Shown one piece after another: positions 20,439 through 31,434 of a stretch of 64,000 nt of DNA. How positions within the stretch are numbered: position 1 is the stretch's first letter; every line of letters begins with the position of its first letter. A model generated the notes under the pieces. The model worked only from the letters and a program-made list of their open reading frames with translations, was not told the DNA's origin and did no database searches. Source of the stretch: Karstenula rhodostoma CBS 690.94 (lineage: Eukaryota > Ascomycota > Dothideomycetes > Pleosporales > Didymosphaeriaceae). Position numbers and translations under genes: made by a program. The stretch spans positions 453,518 through 517,517 of the forward strand of contig MU001515.1 of NCBI GenBank assembly GCA_010093485.1, in the 5' to 3' direction.

Positions 20439-22500
20439 TCAGAGACGATGTGACTCCCACATCGTCGTGGAATTTGGGACAGTAAACCACGGGAGAAGGA
20501 ATGTTGCCAATGTACATTCTGACTTCGCGCTGAGGCGATCGCGCTGCAGGTGAAAACACGGATCAAGGGTCACTACTCGATCCTCTGCGTTGTGGCTGGC
20601 TCCGGCATTTAGCAAGAGCTCGATTTGCAATGGCCAAGACTGATACCTTCTCAGTTTGCGTTACTCCCAGTGCTGCTAACGGGTGACCAGGCGCCAACTG
20701 TTCCCTGACCCCAGTAACAAAGTTACATCGATTTGTGACCATTGTAGGTTGCAAGGTAGCGTTCTGTGTACCTTTCCATTACTGCATCCGCCATCACGTT
20801 TGACAAACCCGTAGGTAGGTTCATGAGCGAGTACAAGGCGGTCCTCCCGAAATGAGCCCTGGTTACGTGCCCCTTGTCCCTTTACCCCAACCGAGTCAAG
20901 GGAAAACGCCGTCGTCCACGCAAATGAGGCTGCGCACATGCGCTCTGAGGTCCCGAGGCGGTGGACGCATTGCTTCTCTCACAGTACCACGCACGGTCTC
21001 TATATCGTGCCTGTGTCTGGAAATACAAACGTACTAATGCGTACGAGAACTACAGGTGCATTAATGGACACCGAAGTATCGTCATCTGTCGTGAAACAAA
21101 GAATCTATCGCTTTAGGGGACCTGGTAGAAGTCAGCAGTGAATCGTTTGCAGATTTGACTGGCACAGAAACGTCCGTGGTGTAGCGCGGGCGTATGCGCC
21201 TTTCGGTTCGTTCAGGGCAGCCGAGGCAAGAGACCGAGGAAAGTACCTTGTCTGATAGTAGGGATCGTGGACGGTCAGAACCGGGAACAGGTATGCGAGG
21301 ACTCGCATCGCAAATGTGGGTTCAGTCGGCCGGGGCGGTCTAAGACAGGCAATCATGACTTCCAAGCGTTGCTGGTCGCTATCAGGGATGGTGGATCCTG
21401 CGTCCTGCAATGCTCGAAGCACGACGGTATTGTCCTGCTTTTCAAGCGCGCCGTTTCCGATCAGAAGTTCGATCACAGCAGCCCACCGTGGGGTAACGAA
21501 CAAGGGCCAGCCTCTCGACTAGAATTTGGAGACTTGACGGACGCCGAACATAACCATGGTATACCGGTATTTCTTGCCCAGATTGCTGGTAGGAAACCTC
21601 AAGATCTTGAAGAGTGCGGTCAAGTGAGGCGCCCTTGTCCAGCAGGAATCGAAGTCCCTTCTCGACGCCGACCCAGCCCTCTTCATCCATTTGCACCGTG
21701 TTGAGGTACCAATCAATGGCAGTCGTTTCGTGTCGCTGCCAAACACCGCTCCCAGCAGCAGATACTCGTTGATTGATATCGGCGCCCTGCCTCAAACACA
21801 TGTTCATCATGTCTGGGCCTTGGGTAGAGAGAACGTTTGCGGCGGCGATGATTGGGTAGTGCAGTGGCATCCTAGGCGCAATCCGGTATTCGACGCCGCG
21901 TATATCGGCACCTCTCTCCAATAGCAAGTCACAGACATCGGCCTTCCCGCGCAAGATGGCTGCGGAAAGAGGGCTTGCAGCGCTGCGGCTGCTATAGCGT
22001 TGAGCAAAGTTTGGGTCTGTGCCGAGGTCGAGAAGCGTCTCTATCACGCAAAGTGGTGGCGGGTCCCCTAGAACGAGGCGGAAGAGCATGCCTTGGAGCT
22101 GAGCTTTGGTGAGTTTGATTTGAGAGCTTTCGACGGAGTGAAGGAACAGGGTGAGCATTCCGCGACGGCTAGGGTGACATAACTGCCTCAACGTGCCCGA
22201 GGAGGCCCTCGAATCGCGATTATCCAGGCGCGCACCCAGAGAAAGCAGCTCTTTAAAGGCGTCCTCATACCGCTATCGGATCACCAATCGCAATGTCAAA
22301 ACCTCAACTGGGATATCATCCTGGTCCGGGGAGCGTACTCTGATCTTGCAGGAACTCGGTGACGCTTGGTGCTGCGACACCAACTCCCGGATGGAGTCAA
22401 CTCTGTTGTCCTTGCAGGCCCGATACATCTTTGTTTGCAGGTTGTCGATACGGTCGGAGTTCCCCGATGGCTTGGTGTGGAAGTTGTGTGCTGATTCCAT
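20439..22500 (-). pseudogene. Ankyrin-repeat protein gene, broken
   Basis: The ATG at 22500 has a good context (GAACATGG) and begins MESAHNFHTKPSG. The frame runs to a TAG at 22273-22275, then continues in the same frame from RYEDAFKELLSLGARLDNRD to about 21442. Ankyrin hallmarks are clear: FKELLSLGARLDNRD, PLSAAILRGKADVCDLLLER followed by GADI, CLRQGADINQ, LRFLLDKGASLD. A 46-bp GT-AG intron (21519-21564) joins in phase to a further repeat, WAAVIELLIGNGALEKQDN. More repeat-like sequence (IELLLNAGASHNAED) lies at 20560-20630 but needs a frameshift. The TAG could come from CAG by the C-to-T change RIP makes, or lie in an unusually short 36-bp intron, so 'pseudogene' is probable rather than certain. 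Ankyrin repeats mediate protein binding. Some fungal ankyrin proteins are C-terminal parts of NLR-like receptors, but no NACHT or NB-ARC domain is visible here. Confidence 0.6.
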
Positions 22501-23402
22501 GTTCGAGAGGCCCGGACTCGCGGGGGTGAGATGTCGATGCGTGCGACTGGTGGGGTAATTAGGTGTCTACGCCAAGGCGCTACCTGTGTATCACGTACTC
22601 AACCCAGCTCCAGCATCGACAGCTTGTTGGAGGGCTTGGTGAGTTTGATCTTGATATTTCTCACGATTTGACGAGGTGGGCTTCACAACGCTTAATATAT
22701 TCTCTCTCACGTGCTGTCGCGACTGTGTACTATGTGCGGGGGAAGAGCGTTTGGATCGCTGCGTAGATTGTGACGAGCGAGAGACCGCAGAACCTCCCTC
22801 CATTGATGTACCATGTCTGTGACTCATCTCGCTCTATTGGCCCTTGGATCTGTTCTATTCCATCGTGCTTGAGCAGTATTGGAATGGTTGAGACGATGAT
22901 ATTCCCAGAGCTACGGTGACTCGCCCCACCCATCACCCCAACACACTCTCCGCCTCGTGGGTGCCCGTAGGGAGGCCTAGCAGGCAATATAACCACTTCG
23001 CTCACGCGCAAGTTATTGTTGGACTTTACGTAGATACAAGTAATCGTAATCTACTTCCGAGAGTTATCCCACTGCAAAGAAATCCAAGAAATGTCACAAT
23101 CAGCCTGCGTCTCACACCTTTCCATCACCATCAAACGCGAGGAAGGATTGTCAGAGGCTCAAGGCCTGATCCAAAGGCGGAAGACCTGTATACAAGGCCT
23201 AAAGAGGTAACTTAGGTAGGTAGTTAACACGGAGTTGCTGCAAATACAGCTTGAATTGTACCGGACTATCTTACTGACGCATATCACTCCCAACGACCTC
23301 CTTGTATATGGCATATTTCCACAACCACAAGATACTGGATAGCGCGGTAGCGGCCGGTCAGATTGTCCCATGAGCTGTTAGCACGACGTCTGACTTGCGT
23401 AT
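22501..23402. other. Intergenic region dominated by a SINE-like copy
   Basis: It holds SINE-like copy 12 (22785-22977) with its rare 5' head region. The remaining sequence (22,501-22,784 and 22,978-23,402) shows no gene or recognised element. Confidence 0.5.
22785..22977 (+). mobile_element. SINE-like element, copy 12 (5' head present, fixed end lost)
   Basis: It begins CCGCAGAACCTCCCTCCATT and matches the head of copy 15 (31,327-31,434 in reverse complement), including GTCTGTGACTCATCTCGCTC, GGCCCTTGGATCTGTTC and GATAT-CCCAGAGC. It ends in the GCGCCC-type segment, without the GGGATCCCCAC terminus. This copy and copy 15 define the complete 5' portion of the family. Confidence 0.75.
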
Positions 23403-23880
23403 TTAGTTGCAAGAAGTGCTTCCGAGTGCGACCCGAATCTCGGTGACCTTGTTATGCCTACCCATCTCCAGTAAAATACAAGTGTAGCCACAGCCAAAGG
23501 CAACTTTTTGTCCTTCGAGAGTCGCGCGATCGTCTTTCACATGTCGAGTGATTCCCAGATGGAGGGTTGGACCCAGGCGCGGAGAGTCCACACATCAGTC
23601 TCCAGTCATCGAGATCAGGCCGCAACTCACAGCTTTATGTAAACTTTGGTGACTGATATTTTCCACCGCCATACCCATCTTCGCTTCCAAATTTCCGCGC
23701 TTCTCGTTCCAGAGAGCTGCCCATTTGTCCTGCTCCCTTAGATCCACGGCGATTGACAAGGAGAGCCTGCTCTGTTCTCCCAGTTTCTCAAATCGGCTCC
23801 GCTGCCCCGGCGGTCACATTGCTCCGTTGTTCCCGCTGTGGTCAAAAGCAGCTTTGGTGAATCTTCCAAACTTTTGGAGA
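23403..23880 (-). pseudogene. Unidentified coding remnant cut by a SINE-like copy
   Basis: On the minus strand, from the edge of SINE copy 13, one frame reads KFGRFTKAAFDHSGNNGAM, a TGA, then continues in frame with PPGQRSRFEKLGEQSRLSLS and IAVDLREQDKWAALWNEKRG up to HQSLHKA. A GTGAGT donor follows. Further down, another frame reads TRHVKDDRATLEGQKVAFGC and GYTCILLEMGRHNKVTEI before a stop. The amino acid composition and the long stop-free stretch look like former coding sequence, with the TGA explained by CGA to TGA. I recognise no family. It might be the upstream end of the ankyrin gene to its left on the same strand, or an unrelated gene. Confidence 0.35.
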
Positions 23881-24012
23881 CATGTGGGGATCCCAGGGTC
23901 GTGGAAGAGAATAGGGAGGCGCCCGCGAGGAGGAGTGTGTTAAGGTGAATAGTGGGGTGCGTCACATGTAATTGTAGCTCTGGGATTATTGTCTTCACTA
24001 TTTCAACACTCA
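23881..24012 (-). mobile_element. SINE-like element, copy 13
   Basis: A minus-sense copy from CATGTGGGGATCCCAGGGTC through GGCGCCCGCGAGGAGGAG and GGGATTATTGTCTTCACT to TTTCAACACTCAGG. It extends slightly into the head region shared with copies 12 and 15. It sits exactly at the broken edge of the 23403-23880 remnant. Confidence 0.8.
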
Positions 24013-24129
24013 GGTTCACTCAGGATGTGATTGCAAGGTAAGTGTCACGTTGGAGCTTGACCTGTGCCATGTTTCATCCGCGAACGTACACACTTCTACC
24101 CGTGCGTGCACAACAGTCGCACGCTCACC

Positions 24130-24172
24130 AGGAGGTTGTTGGGCTGGGTAACCCGGGAGCTCGGCTCTATAG
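24130..24172 (+). repeat. Dispersed repeat family R3, copy b
   Basis: It matches 15458-15500 in the same orientation over about 42 bp. It lies immediately upstream of the truncated chitinase, so it may mark the rearrangement that removed the gene's 5' end. Confidence 0.5.
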
Positions 24173-24258
24173 AGGAGCGGCGCGTTGCTGAAGTCTAGGT
24201 GACAATTGCGACAGCGCGTTGATTAGACGATATTACTAGGCAGGCAGCAGCGCACGCA

Positions 24259-27200
24259 CAACTATTTCTCAGTACTGTTGGCATCAACATCTGTCTCTCG
24301 GCGGGTGATGTCCCGTTTCCGCATCCCGTTGAAGGTGCCCTTTGTGGACCTACAAAGCCAGGGACAACATTCGTCCCCGGTCAGGTTCTCGAATCCTACA
24401 ATCCATGCCCGTTGAACGCTTGCTGCAACATATGGGGCCAGTGCGGCATCACGTAAGTGGTATTGTATCCATTGCAATTCGCTGAATGCTCAAGCGCTGC
24501 TACAGACCTACATTCTGCATATGCGACCCAGGAGAGTCTCCTGATACATCAGTGGTAGAGAATGGCTGCATCTGGAGTTGCGGCACGACGATCATCAACA
24601 CAGCACCACTTCCCACCCGATTTGGGCGGATCGGGTACTATGACTCGTCAAACTTTCGTCGTGAATGCTTGCGCCTGTCTTCGAAAAACTCAAACATTGA
24701 TGGATCGAACACCCATATACACTGTGAGTCCTCGAGACAGATTACGGAGAGCTCCACAGCCTCGGCTTTCCATCTGCCAACATAGATCCGATTGTGAAAG
24801 AATGCTTACTGGATGGACAACAGGGGCATTTGCCAAGGTGAGCACTGACGACTGGACGTTGGAAATCGATGATCCATACGATCAATGGGATCAGGCTTTG
24901 GCCGTGTCGGAACGGAAGATCATCTCGGTTGGAGGTTGGGCATTCTCTACCGAGCCTGGGACGTCTACTATCCTCCGCGAGGCGATGCTGGAAGCAAATC
25001 GCGACACGTTTGCCACCCACGTTGTCCAGTTCTTGAGGAACAACAAACTTGACGGGTTTGACTTCGACTGGGATTACCCGGGGGTATGGTTTGTTGCAAC
25101 AAGGCCTCGTCGATGCTGACAGTGTGGATAGGCCTTGGACCGCGCGGGAAGCCCACCTAGCACGGCTACCGACGGCTAGAATTATCTGGATTTCCTCACC
25201 GTCATGAAAAGCAAGCTGCACACAACCAAAAGCATGTCCGTAGCTGCTCCAGCGTCTTACTATTACCTGCGAGCATTTCCCATCAAAGAGATGGCGGAGC
25301 TGCTCGACTACATCGTATACATGACGTACGATTTACATGGTGTGTTCATCGTCATCGCACGCACTTTTTCGTATCGATACTCATCCCATATCAAGGTCAA
25401 TGGGACGCAGGCAATCCAAGTTCGGTCGAGGGATGTCCAACTGGGAACTGTCTTCGAAGCCATGGTGAGAGCATACATTTGGCGCGTAACGTTACCCTGC
25501 GCTGACTGTTGGCATAGTCAATCTGACAAGACATATTATGCCCTTACAATGATCACAAAAGCTGGGGTAGCAACCTCCAAAATCTTTGTAGGTAAGTGGG
25601 CTTCGTCTACTGATCACACGCAGGCGAAGCAAGCTACGGTAGAAGCTTCAGGATGTTGCAGCCAGGCTGCACAGACGCCATGTGCAAATTCACGGGGGAT
25701 CGCCTGAACTCCGACGCCGCGAAGGGAGTGTGCACAAACCCGTCTGGCTACATTTCCAACGCTGGGATCAACAGCCTTATAATCGCAAATGAAGGCGTCG
25801 AATCGTGGCACGACCAATCATCCGATTCGGACATGCTCGTGTACAACGGTTAGTCCAATCATTGTTCACAGCCGCTTGAAGTTGCCTGACCTGGCCACAA
25901 ATCTAGACACCGAATGGGTCGCATGTGAGCGTAGAAACGAAGTCTGCGCGGCGAGATCTCTGGCTGGGCAAGAACTTCCAAGGCACGGTTGACTGGACTG
26001 TCGATCTTCAAGTATTCAGCGTTGATGACGAAGACAACGGACTGAATTCCTGGGACGATGAAGACGATGAAGACGATGAACCGCCAGAGCTTGCCCCTTG
26101 CAACGGGACCTACGATAGCTTAGAGGCTATTGAAAAGGCTGGTGATGCGATCCCCTGGCAATGCAGAGATCTCCACATTCTGGATGTGTTCCGACGCACG
26201 CACGCTGCTTCTCTTGCCAGTTACGACCGGTTGATGGACGAGGATTACGACAGAATGTTCAATTCCTATGCCGACGCCGTGGTCGCTTCCGCAAAAACAC
26301 TTATTGCTAGCTTCATGAACGATCGCGGCAACGAGTACTTTGGCTGCAATGTCACCGAAGAGATAGTCTGTTGCGCGCACTGTCTCAAGGTTCATACCGC
26401 ATCCGAGTGTCGCTATTGCAATGGAACCTGTGGCAACTGGCGACCCATGTGTGATGATAGCCCCAATCCTAATCTTCACGCACTCTGCCCCCGGCCACCG
26501 ATAGACTGTACGTTGCCCCTTCACCCTTCCCATACGCCACGCACAACTAACGCTAGAGTGTTAACGTAGTTCGGAACGTCTCCGGCGCTTGTCCACCAAA
26601 CAATTCTCTGCGAGCTGGACCAGGTCCGTACGACAACTCCATCTACTGGATTCTGAAAGAGAATGAGAAAGACAGATTCTGGGAGGATTTCCTGGCGGAG
26701 ACCGGTATCGCTCGTGAGAACGTGGAGCTGCGCAGCGTGCTTCGCCATGACCACCGCTTTCACAACGAAGACTGCATACACCACAATACTGACTACGGCT
26801 ATCCCGACCCCACACACTATGGGTGTTCAGACGTGAAGAATCCCAAAGAGGTCGTCAGGGCAGCCCGCCGAAACTTGACGGACTTGAGCGCCGAACTGTA
26901 CGATCTCACACCACCCCTACTCTGAGCAAGCGAATCGCAATCCAGTGACACGGTTTCAGCCATGATTCGCCACCAGATCTACGAAGAAGATACCGGGGAC
27001 TTGGTAGAGGCTCTTGCACTGTCCATCTTCGTGATTCAGAATGCTGTCAAGGGCATGTCAACCATTGTCGAAGAGATAGACAAGCAGGATCGCGAGAGGC
27101 GCAAAGCCACCATCTTGGCCTTTCTCTCTTCCATCCTCTTCATCTTACCCGTGGTTGGCGAAGTCCTGGGCACGGTCGTGTCGCTTGCGAGCATCGGCCG

Positions 27201-27471
27201 CATCATCTCCATTCTTGGCATTGTCGGAGATGCCGCGCTCGACATTGAGAGCCTTGTCGAAGACGAGCATAATCTTCTGGCCATGTTCGGTCTTGTGCTC
27301 GCACCCCTGGCCTTGACAGATGCAGCAAGCATATCGAAAGTAGCGCGCATGCGCAGAAACCTGAAGCCAGAACAGCTAAGTAAGCTGGGTGCGGGTATTT
27401 CAACAACCATTGGAGTCTATCTCCCGGACCAGGCGGGAGTTTGGTGCGAGGCCTTGAGACTTTGGTGCTAG
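24259..27471 (+). pseudogene. GH18 chitinase, subgroup C (killer-toxin-like), truncated and inactivated
   Basis: Homology begins inside the last LysM module (INICLSAGDVPFPHP), so the signal peptide and earlier LysM repeats are missing. A hevein-type CBM18 follows (NACCNIWGQCGIT, split by an intron), then the GH18 barrel (RIGYYDSSNF, ISVGGWAFS, LDGFDFDWDYPG), the conserved MTYDLHG...GQWD and SYGRSF blocks, and the long C-terminal extension with Cys-rich CCAHC...CRYCNGTCGNW and a hydrophobic FLSSILFILPVVGEVLG segment. Eight GT-AG introns can be placed (24453-24505, 24724-24823, 25084-25131, 25340-25395, 25465-25517, 25592-25623, 25849-25906, 26518-26569). Damage: TAG at 25177, a ~1-bp deletion near 25,528, a ~2-bp deletion near 25,924, and TGA at 26923. 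The catalytic DxxDxDxE reads DGFDFDWD, so the acid/base Glu is Asp. Active relatives are secreted and hydrolyse chitin in competition or cell-wall remodelling. This copy cannot produce a full enzyme. Confidence 0.9.
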
Positions 27472-28433
27472 GATACGCGGGCGCGGTGCAGAACGCTGGC
27501 ACGGTGGAGAAGCGGGGTGAGAGGCATCTGGTCTAAGTTGAGACAACGATGCGTCCACTACAAATGCAAAGTCTTCCATTTTCCCTGGAGCTACAGCATC
27601 ATGATGGCTACTCCTTTGAAAAGTGCACTGCCTCGTCTGAATATGTGCTCTGACGATCGTTCTTTTCCTGCTACACAGGTCCAGTGTCAAACTACCTGCC
27701 AGCATCCAAGTATCACAATCAGCACAACCTGTTACGGTTTTCGATTCTCAACACACATTTCCTGGAGGTCTCCGGACATACTTCCAAGTACACGGCCCTT
27801 TGTGACTCTCGATTCTCAGCTATACCGCTGTCGATCTTCAGACATACCATCTCTTTTCGATGTCCGTCCTTTCACAGGCATCGTCGGTCTTCAGGCATAC
27901 ACTTTTCCCTTCTTCAACATTCGACGTCCGCTCTATCACGAGCATCGTCAAAGGTAGCGCAGACACTGCGCGAGGCACGGCACATCCACCATCATCTATC
28001 CACCGTCATCCATAACATGTATCATTACCCCGAAAAATGAATAAACCCTGTCCTTTGTAGCTGCTGTCCCGGTCACATGGCCACTTTGCGTTGTGACATT
28101 TATGCACTTCCTGCAACGACCTCCCTTGAAGGGTATAGATTGAGTGTGATATTGCCTTGGCCTCGACATGGGTACTTGCGGGAGGCTAGGGCAACGCGAT
28201 CGATCTAGATACAAGTAACTACTACAACGATCCGATTAAAGATAGCGCAGCCGATATGGCAGCGCATGCGCCGCCGCGAGACGCAGAAACAGGCGGCGGG
28301 GATGGGTGACTTGCAGGGCTAGGAATGTGCTTGGGATCGGAAGAAGGGTTTGGACAGGGTGCGCGCGATGGAAGCGGTGATAGTCTAGGTAGGAGGCGAT
28401 GAAGAGGGGACGAGGAGCGGGAGGACTCGGAGA

Positions 28434-28480
28434 TGGTCGGAGATGAACGGAGATGGCCGGAGATGGCCGGAGATGGGCCT
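28434..28480. repeat. Short ~11-bp tandem repeat (GGAGATGGCC type)
   Basis: Four to five imperfect units: GGAGATGGTC, GGAGATGAAC, GGAGATGGCC, GGAGATGGCC, GGAGATGGGCC. Confidence 0.7.
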
Positions 28481-30156
28481 GAATAGGCTACGTTGGTGGA
28501 GATGTCCGAGGGGAGATGCACGGACTGTATTCTCAGATCGTGATCCGTCGGCAGCCTCATCCCCCCATCCACAGGGAACCGACCCCAACATGGCCGCAGC
28601 CTCTGCCGTGCTGTGAGCCAGAGCCATCCAAGGACTGGGCAGCTAGGCTCCGCGTTTAGCTGGTCCACCTTGCCCGCCTCGCAGCCTCCGTTTGGTGGCG
28701 CACTCGAGAGTCAGTTCCCCGCCGATATCTGAAGCTGCTTATTACCAGGAGTAACCGAGTCCAGCTCTCCCGTCCGCCTGAAGACGATGCGAACGAGCCA
28801 GGGATGTCCTGCGCGCTACCATCGCGCCTCCATCGCGCCCGCACCCGCCCCCGAACCGCGCGATTGGCGGCCTCGACGCCCGACCGCTCCGCCAAGCGTC
28901 CCCAAGTGCCTCTCGTGGCCGCGCCCCCTTACCGACGGATATTCGCGACGCCGGTGGAGCCAAGGAGATACCCCGGCGGAGCGAAGCAGACCGGAGAAGC
29001 AACAGCACCTCTACGACACAACCTGGGAGGAGCGCTTACAGCCATGGAGTGAACGTGTGCGCTACGGAATTCCAGCTGATGAACACGTGGCACGTTGCAT
29101 TGAAATCCCGCCAGTCGATGTTCAGTTCCTGTGCTCCAGATTATCCGGGAGCACGACTGGCTCTCTTCGTTTTGGTGCCCAGGGTGTTGCGTCACGACTT
29201 GTCGCGACGTTGGGCGTCGCTCGCACAACCAACGCCGACAGTGGCCTGAGGATGCGATCTTGGGACCTGCTGATACGTGGCGCCTGCGTATCTCATGGAC
29301 GACTCTGGAGACGTCGATAGCCTCGACGTACTTGGCCCGCCACACCAGTCCCGGTGACCGTAACACTGCCCGCTTGCACGGGGCCACGTGGGTATTCTTC
29401 CATCCAGCGGGCACGACCGTCACGACGGAGCGGTCCGTTCCGCTGTCAGGCACCGATATACACAGCGCTACGTTCGGTAAGCCTTAGGCGCTGTGGTGGG
29501 TTTCACATGGAAGGCGGACTCGAAATTTCACTCGGTCCGACCCCTGCGAGTCATGCTCACGACACGACTCGCCGTGGCTAGTCATGACACTGAGCGATTG
29601 AAGGCTGGACTTCTGATTACCTCTGTTGAACAGCAAAGTCCTCTTTGCGAAACGGCACCACATGCGACACGTTCCATATGCACCATCAGACACAACAGGA
29701 GCTATGCGACAGGGCTCGCCGGGAATCTGCGCCGTACCAGATTGCTCTCCACCCTGGGTTCACACTGTCAAACAATTGCCCGTGGGCCGGTGCAAACAGT
29801 GATCCTGAGGCTTCGCTATCGACACCCAAGCTACGCAATGAATCGAAGCATCACAGCCACAGGGACCAGAGTCGCCGAAAGTCGCGCCCACACGCGCCAC
29901 ACGAAGAGCTCCACTCCAACCTCTAGCGCAGCCGTGCACGCACACTAGCGCTCGCACCGAGGATCTGTCCGAACCTCGCGCCAGTGCATCCGCGCCGAAT
30001 TCGCGCACATTCACCAGGATCATGGCAAGTGCTGGTGTCATGGAGGGTGGATGGTGTGCGATCTGGGGTTGGAATCAACCGCCTTGCCATATAACCGAGT
30101 GGAACGGCGTCCAGTTCCCCAACAGCCAGATCGCGAGCAGGCACCACAGCAGATAA

Positions 30157-30381
30157 TCAGACATCCAGCAAAACATTCGAAGCATCGAGGGAGAGGTAGT
30201 ACGAGAGTATGTCTAGAAGACCAGTCACAGGACCACGTACTGCAGTAGGAAGCTGTACACAAAAGTCGACCACAAACGTCATCACTTTCTCCAGAGCCCA
30301 ACCGCCAACCCGCCATCCTTCTCCTTCTGAAAAAAACACAACTCTCGCTCCTCTTCTGGCCGCAGCTGCTAGTACCCACAT
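30157..30381 (-). CDS. Doubtful small ORF (74 aa)
   Basis: ATG-initiated frame ending in a semi-hydrophobic stretch (VMTFVVDFCVQLPTAVRGPV then TGLLDILSYYLSLDA). The adjacent frame on the same strand encodes Trp/Leu-rich hydrophobic sequence (MFCWMSDYLLWCLLAIWLLG) interrupted upstream by TGA and TAG. A decayed membrane-protein gene is therefore an alternative. No family was recognised. Confidence 0.2.
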   Translation of the reverse strand: MWVLAAAARRGARVVFFSEGEGWRVGGWALEKVMTFVVDFCVQLPTAVRGPVTGLLDILSYYLSLDASNVLLDV

Positions 30382-30913
30382 TGCGGCAAAGATACCGTCG
30401 GTATCTAGTCGTCAGGATACGGGATTCGGGTATCTGTGGAGACAGAAGATACCGCAATTCCATGAGATCTTCGTGCGTGTGCGTTGTTGCCTGCCCAGCA
30501 ACCTCACCGTGAGCATCTAGCCACTGTCCGACGCACCGTCGCTCACGCTGCCCAATCTTCGGAAGCAGCGCGCCGCTTCTCTACGCAGCTGGCTCCCCGA
30601 GTCACCAAGCCCAACAGACTCGAGAAAACGCAACTACTCGAGAAAACGCAACTCTCGTACCACAACAGCTCTATGACAACAGGCCTGCGCACGTCCACTC
30701 CACTGTATCAGCAACCCCTCCTCGCCGCAGGGTCAGCACAACAAAGCCCCTCAAGCATAGACATCCTATCTATTTCTACAACACCGCCCCCCAGCTGGGG
30801 CCACTAGCACAGGAGTGTTGTCGGCGACTTTGCTCTTGACAATTTTGGCATTAAGCAAGCGATCTTACGCGCAAGAAGCAAAACATGGCACTAATCAGAG
30901 CGGGGGTGAGTGA

Positions 30914-31065
30914 TGGTTGAGGCGACAATAATCCGAGAGCCACAGTCACCCTACTAATCACCCCAACACTCCCTCCTCGCGGGCGCCCTCTTAATGGGCA
31001 CCCACGCTTAATGGGCACCCGCGGGCACCCCCCTATTGTCTTCCACGACTCCGGGATCCCCACAT
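30914..31065 (+). mobile_element. SINE-like element, copy 14
   Basis: A plus-sense ~150-bp copy from TGGTTGAGGCGACAATAATC to GGGATCCCCACATG, with a duplicated central segment (CTTAATGGGCACCC twice). It forms an inverted pair with copy 15, about 108 bp away. Confidence 0.8.
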
Positions 31066-31172
31066 GTAGCAATCTGATCGCAGCGCGGATAGATGCTCGT
31101 GAGGCCCGCCGCAGCGCCAGCAAGCTGCACACATCACAAGCTGCCAGGGAGCCACCACTTTCGACGCAACAT

Positions 31173-31434
31173 GTGGGGATCCCGGGGTCGTGGAAGAACG
31201 TAGGGTGGAAGAACGTAGGGAGGCGCCCGTAGGTGCCCGTTGAGAGGGCGCCCGCGAGGAGGAGGGAGTGTTGGGGTGATTGGTGGGGCAAGTCGCATGG
31301 TATCATGATCCTGGGATTATCGTCGCCTTGACTATCCCAACACTCAACCGCCATGGAACAGAACAGATCCAAGGGCCAACCGAGCGAGATGAGTCACAGA
31401 CGTAGTGCATAAATCGTGGAGGGATGTGCTGCGG
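31173..31434 (-). mobile_element. SINE-like element, copy 15: apparently full length (262 bp)
   Basis: In sense orientation it starts CCGCAGCACATCCCTCCACG, contains GTCTGTGACTCATCTCGCTC and GGCCCTTGGATCTGTTC near the 5' end, the common central blocks, and finishes GACCCCGGGATCCCCAC. It is flanked by an exact 14-bp direct repeat, TTTCGACGCAACAT, at 31159-31172 and 31435-31448, which fixes both ends. It has a small internal duplication (GTAGGGTGGAAGAAC-type). The 5' 60 bp include a TGACTCATCTCG and a GGATCTGTTC that loosely resemble polymerase III A and B boxes; that reading is speculative. Confidence 0.9.

Noticed and set aside
28787..29320. 177-aa plus ORF
   Set aside because: No domain, several overlapping frames of similar length on both strands.
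782..31434. Interpretation of the dispersed family as a MITE
   Set aside because: No terminal inverted repeats, duplications of 11-16 bp and variable truncation at one end fit retroposition better.
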